Part shown: in pieces, positions 11,318-14,194 of the stretch
How positions within the stretch are numbered: the stretch's first letter is position 1
Layout of the letters: each line of letters begins with the position of its first letter
NCBI RefSeq assembly: GCF_037577855.1
Contig: NZ_JBAKFX010000075.1
Span: 1-14,194 of the forward strand
Direction: 5' to 3'
Length of the DNA stretch: 14,194 nucleotides
From: Dethiothermospora halolimnae
GTDB taxonomy: Bacteria > Bacillota > Clostridia > Tissierellales > VENL01
Translations under genes and position numbers: made by a program
Notes under the pieces: generated by a model
Seen by the model: the letters and a program-made list of their open reading frames with translations, nothing else
The model's database searches: none
Told to the model about the DNA's origin: nothing

Positions 11318-12286
11318 ATGAATAATACATATTGGAAATTAAACAATGATAAAGGTGGTATAGAAATTTATTTTGATGATAAACCTGAACAATCTATACT
11401 TGATAAATTAAAGCTTAATAGATTTAGATGGTCTAGGCGAAATAAGTGTTGGTATGCTAAAGAAACACCTGATAGAAAAGAGTTAGCAATAGAATTAACC
11501 TCTGATGAAAAGGCTTTAGAAATAATCAATTCTAGTTATAAAGATGTAGTAAAACAAGATTTTGAAAGAGCTGAGGCAAGAATTAAATATTATGAGGACA
11601 AAGCTAAATACCTTGAAGAACAATCTAAAGAAGAACATAAAAAAGGTGCTGAAATAAGATCCCATATTCCCTTTGGACAACCTATATTGGTAGGTCATCA
11701 TTCAGAAAAAGGTCATAGGAGAGCAATAAAAAGACTAGAAAACTCTTATGACAAGGCTAATGAATTAAGTAAAAAAGCTGAATATTATAGAGAAAAAGCT
11801 GAAGCTACTAGACGGTATATATCAGAAAAAAAAGACCCTAAAGTTGTAGAGAGAAGAATAGAAAGATTTCTAAAAGACAAATCTTTCTATATCAAAACAC
11901 GTGATAATATTGTTAACTCAAAAAAAGATATATCCGTTGAAAAATACAATGATATCATTTCAAATTTAGATGAAAAAATTAACTATTGGAAAAATTATCT
12001 TAATGAAATAGGATACATCACTATTTTAGATATTGATGAACAAACTAAAATTACTCTTAAATTTAAAAGATCCAAAATTTCAGATAGCTGTGGAAAAACC
12101 TATGCATATAAAACTGAACATAATAATAAAACATATACAGTATGTGAAAACTATGCCAATTGCTGGTCTGTATACTTAGGAGATTTAGATACAGTAAAAA
12201 TAACTACTCCATGCTTAAATAAGTTTAAAACCCTTAAAAAAGTTAAACTTTGGCTTCAATTGTATGTTAATAGTTTAAATTCTTAG
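11318..12286 (+). CDS. DUF3560 domain protein, 322 residues
   Basis: ATG 11318 follows AAAAGGAGAGATTTT. Residues 5-55 (YWKLNNDKGGIEIYFDDKPE ... FRWSRRNKCWYA) form a small N-terminal domain often seen ahead of DUF3560. Residues about 82-170 carry the DUF3560 signature: FERAEARIKYYEDKAKYLEE, then IPFGQPILVGHHSEKGHRRA and a coiled-coil KANELSKKAEYYREKAEATR. The C-terminal 120 residues (from about 200) contain a beta-rich stretch (ITLKFKRSKISDSC, KTYTVCENYANCW) with four Cys but no clear metal site. The family's function is not known; it is typical of plasmids and conjugative elements and often lies near anti-restriction genes. It is the last gene of the cargo operon, ended by the terminator at 12297-12326. 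Confidence 0.85.
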   Translation: MNNTYWKLNNDKGGIEIYFDDKPEQSILDKLKLNRFRWSRRNKCWYAKETPDRKELAIELTSDEKALEIINSSYKDVVKQDFERAEARIKYYEDKAKYLEEQSKEEHKKGAEIRSHIPFGQPILVGHHSEKGHRRAIKRLENSYDKANELSKKAEYYREKAEATRRYISEKKDPKVVERRIERFLKDKSFYIKTRDNIVNSKKDISVEKYNDIISNLDEKINYWKNYLNEIGYITILDIDEQTKITLKFKRSKISDSCGKTYAYKTEHNNKTYTVCENYANCWSVYLGDLDTVKITTPCLNKFKTLKKVKLWLQLYVNSLNS

Positions 12287-12296
12287 TACCAAGCAT

Positions 12297-12326
12297 AAAA
12301 CAAGGCAATTTCTTTTGCCTTGTTTT
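12297..12326. terminator. Bidirectional terminator separating cargo operon and transfer operon
   Basis: AAAACAAGGCAA (12297-12308) pairs perfectly with TTGCCTTGTTTT (12315-12326). Both strands end in T-runs. It stands between two convergent genes. Confidence 0.9.
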
Positions 12327-12335
12327 ATATTATCT

Positions 12336-12767
12336 CTATGAACCTATAAAATTAACTGAAATCTGAAAAATAGTTTGAACATATAAAATTATTGTATATA
12401 CCACTATACTCAATATCATCCCTGTAAATCCAGACCACTTCATCTTGTGGCTACCTATGCCACCTATTAAAGTAATATAAGCATTTATTAGAAAAACAAT
12501 TATACAAATAGGTTGTGCTAATACTTGTAAAGCCCATATAGCTTCACCTTGTTTCCTTGTAATATAAGAAGTTGCTTTGTCCAATGCTTTTTCATCTGCT
12601 GGATCTTTAATTGAATAACTGCTTTCTCTATTTATTTTATCCAAAGTTTCTATTCCAGTTTCTAAATAGTCATTATCTTTTTTTCCTTCTTCTTCTTCCG
12701 AAAAAACTGTTATTCCAGTCATACAAATCATTATTATAATTACCGTTATAAAAATACTTTTTTTCAT
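12336..12767 (-). CDS. Pilin-like (TrbC/VirB2-type) small membrane protein, 143 residues
   Basis: The start chosen is ATG 12767, with GGAGGTGAGG just upstream; the frame from 12785 would start inside that RBS. A signal peptide is present (MKKSIFITVIIIMICMTGIT, cleavage near VFS at residue 23), then an acidic, charged stretch of about 50 residues. Two hydrophobic segments follow, about residues 78-102 (AIWALQVLAQPICIIVFLIN) and 112-140 (WSGFTGMILSIVVYTIILYV), joined by a GIGSHKMKW loop. Signal peptide plus two membrane helices is the plan of VirB2/TrbC pilin-type subunits of type IV secretion systems. I assign it by topology and by its place right behind the VirB6/TrbL-like gene (66-base gap), not by clear sequence match. 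It is the last gene of the minus-strand transfer operon in this window. Confidence 0.6.
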   Translation of the reverse strand: MKKSIFITVIIIMICMTGITVFSEEEEGKKDNDYLETGIETLDKINRESSYSIKDPADEKALDKATSYITRKQGEAIWALQVLAQPICIIVFLINAYITLIGGIGSHKMKWSGFTGMILSIVVYTIILYVQTIFQISVNFIGS

Positions 12768-12833
12768 AAAACACCTCACCTCCAATTCATTTCATAAACT
12801 CAAATTTCTATAATATAGATAAAGGAAAAGACC

Positions 12834-14194
12834 TTAATTAGCCTTTTCCTTGGTATTATTATCTTCTTTGTTTATTTGTGGTTTTAAGGTTTGTATCGGT
12901 TTAAATGTATAGACAGGGTTTAACTTGTTATCTATTCTATCCTCATACAGAGCTGATTCTCCAAAGTGATCTCCTTCTTTTACCTTCTTAATATTTAGTT
13001 TCTTTAAACCTTGTTTGTTATAACCTATACTCGTTATTTGTCCCTTCTGGTTTGTTAAGATATTGTCTATACCATTTTTCTTTAGAAGTAAGTTTCTATC
13101 AGTTTGAGGGTTGTTCCAATTTTTCTCAAATTCATGAATGTTTTCTTTGTCAGATTTGGATAACAAATTCCTGTTCTTTATTAAAAGCGTTCCTCCACCT
13201 TTGTGAGAAACATAGTCAAGTCCACGGTCTTGTAAATATTGCTTTGATCTTATAGGTTGCTTAGTATTTCCAGTCATTTTATAACCTAATGTACCATCTT
13301 TTTTATTATAATTTTTACTCCCAAATCCTTCTACTCTACCCATAAAATCATTTTTACTATTTTCTATCATAGAGCGGAAGTCTGTTGCCCCATCGCTTAC
13401 ATCTCCACTAAGTGCTAATCCCCCTGCCACTTTGGAAGTCGCCAAAGCTCCATCGAATGCCTTTTGTGATACTTTTCCTGCTACTCCCATTGCTTTACCT
13501 AATTTTGATTTTGTACCATTTTGTAGTTTATTTGAATTTTGCTTAGTTTTATCATCTTTAAAAGAACTTGATTTTCCTTGTTTCTTGTGATTACTTGAGC
13601 TTGAAAATGCTTCTGCTGATTTACTTGCTATCGCACTGGTTTGTTTGGCTAACAGCTTTCCTTGTGAAATAGCAAAATTTCCACTTATCCCAAATATTGT
13701 TGTCCTAAAAAATTCTGTTAGTGGCACTAGAGAACAAGCTATTACTAATTCTTCTATTCCCCTACTAGCTCCTTGAACATTTAATATAAAAGCAAATGAG
13801 AATGCATGAAAGGCTTGTAGGAATACATTAGCAACTAACTCTTTACTCCAATTATCAAGCAATCCTTTCCCTTTAACAGTAAAAGCCATACTAACTACAA
13901 AGACTGGTCCTATTGCTACTAATATAGCTATCATTATACTTCTCATAATATATACAAAATTAAGATATAAATTAGCTATAAAATAAAATAATTCTACAAC
14001 AAGTCCTGCTATTGTACCACTATGATTAGCTACTCTTCCTCCATCTGACCAATCTACTTGTGTGGCAAATATATCTACAATAGAATTATTTATTGTTGTC
14101 ATTAATTGAGTTAATGGAATTATAGAAACTAATAAAAAACCTACTAAGAACAATTTTTGAAGTGTCTCCATAATACTAATCCTCAAGGAAGGAT
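12834..14194 (-). CDS. VirB6/TrbL-like conjugation membrane protein, 5' end outside the window
   Basis: The frame is open to the right edge; a TTG at 14186 and an ATG at 14171 exist, but neither has a convincing RBS, so the real start probably lies beyond 14194. Hydrophobic segments lie at about residues 9-30, 57-80, 81-105, 130-155 and 160-185 (counted from 14186). YFIANLYLNFVYIMRSIMIA, then ILVAIGPVFVVSMAF, then WSKELVANVFLQAFHAFSFA match the core I know from VirB6/TrbL/PrgH-type channel proteins of Firmicute conjugation systems, which form the inner-membrane part of the type IV secretion channel. The last 260 residues are cytoplasmic-type, rich in Ser, Lys, Asn and Gly, and not recognised. 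It is probably co-transcribed with the pilin-like gene that follows. Confidence 0.8.
   Translation of the reverse strand, partial: PSLRISIMETLQKLFLVGFLLVSIIPLTQLMTTINNSIVDIFATQVDWSDGGRVANHSGTIAGLVVELFYFIANLYLNFVYIMRSIMIAILVAIGPVFVVSMAFTVKGKGLLDNWSKELVANVFLQAFHAFSFAFILNVQGASRGIEELVIACSLVPLTEFFRTTIFGISGNFAISQGKLLAKQTSAIASKSAEAFSSSSNHKKQGKSSSFKDDKTKQNSNKLQNGTKSKLGKAMGVAGKVSQKAFDGALATSKVAGGLALSGDVSDGATDFRSMIENSKNDFMGRVEGFGSKNYNKKDGTLGYKMTGNTKQPIRSKQYLQDRGLDYVSHKGGGTLLIKNRNLLSKSDKENIHEFEKNWNNPQTDRNLLLKKNGIDNILTNQKGQITSIGYNKQGLKKLNIKKVKEGDHFGESALYEDRIDNKLNPVYTFKPIQTLKPQINKEDNNTKEKAN

Noticed and set aside
11516..11701. Minus-strand 61-codon frame inside the DUF3560 gene
   Set aside because: Shadow of a clearly coding, coiled-coil-rich region; no RBS.
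13052..13255. Plus-strand 67-codon frame inside the VirB6/TrbL-like gene
   Set aside because: Overlaps the C-terminal coding region on the other strand; no RBS or family match.
1..14194. tRNA or rRNA genes
   Set aside because: No cloverleaf or rRNA core sequences seen. The rRNA-like text at 7706-7724 is only the short boxA-like motif, not part of an rRNA gene.

Overview
The window is strongly AT-rich, uses AGA/ATA/TTA-type codons, has AGGAGG-like ribosome binding sites (RBS) before nearly every gene, and is full of short Rho-independent terminators. This points to a low-GC Firmicute, most likely a Clostridium/Clostridioides-type host. A VirB6/TrbL-like conjugation membrane protein, a pilin-like small membrane protein, a DUF3560 protein, an orphan adenine methyltransferase and a solitary TnpB indicate a conjugative plasmid or integrative conjugative element. 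I cannot tell which of the two from this window.

Layout. (1) 1-2099, minus strand: a large lysine-rich gene cut by the left edge (unrecognised), a 101-residue hypothetical gene, and a small protein with a signal peptide. (2) About 2316-3040, plus strand: two tandem small cassettes with no annotated-size genes. Each holds a candidate promoter, a hairpin-rich leader, a GTG-started hydrophobic peptide of 33 or 37 residues, a strong terminator, and directly behind it an opposing promoter. The two opposing promoters lie in 50-bp repeats that are 80% identical. I read these as two type I toxin-antitoxin modules. (3) 3160-4191, minus: a secreted protein with a copper amine oxidase N-terminal-like domain. 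(4) 4437-5757, plus: a solitary TnpB nuclease with a structured 3' end (candidate omega RNA). (5) 5963-6506, plus: a promoter, a long structured leader and an 82-residue hypothetical protein. (6) 6562-7542, minus: a 326-residue hypothetical protein.

(7) 7630-12286, plus: a cargo operon. It starts at a divergent promoter region with a perfect palindrome and a boxA-like antitermination motif at the predicted 5' end. The genes are a 176-residue hypothetical, a DNA methyltransferase preceded by a second structured RNA, a 203-residue hypothetical, a protein made of two tandem copies of one unit, and a DUF3560 protein. I suggest this is an establishment (early-transfer, anti-restriction) operon. 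(8) 12336-14194, minus: the end of a transfer operon, with a VirB6/TrbL-like gene (5' end outside the window) and a pilin-like gene. A bidirectional terminator separates it from the cargo operon.

The most interesting content is non-coding or tiny: the tandem type I toxin cassettes, two structured RNA leaders that share a 10-base motif at the same place in their fold, and the boxA-like leader. All function calls come from reading the sequence; no searches or folding programs were run.
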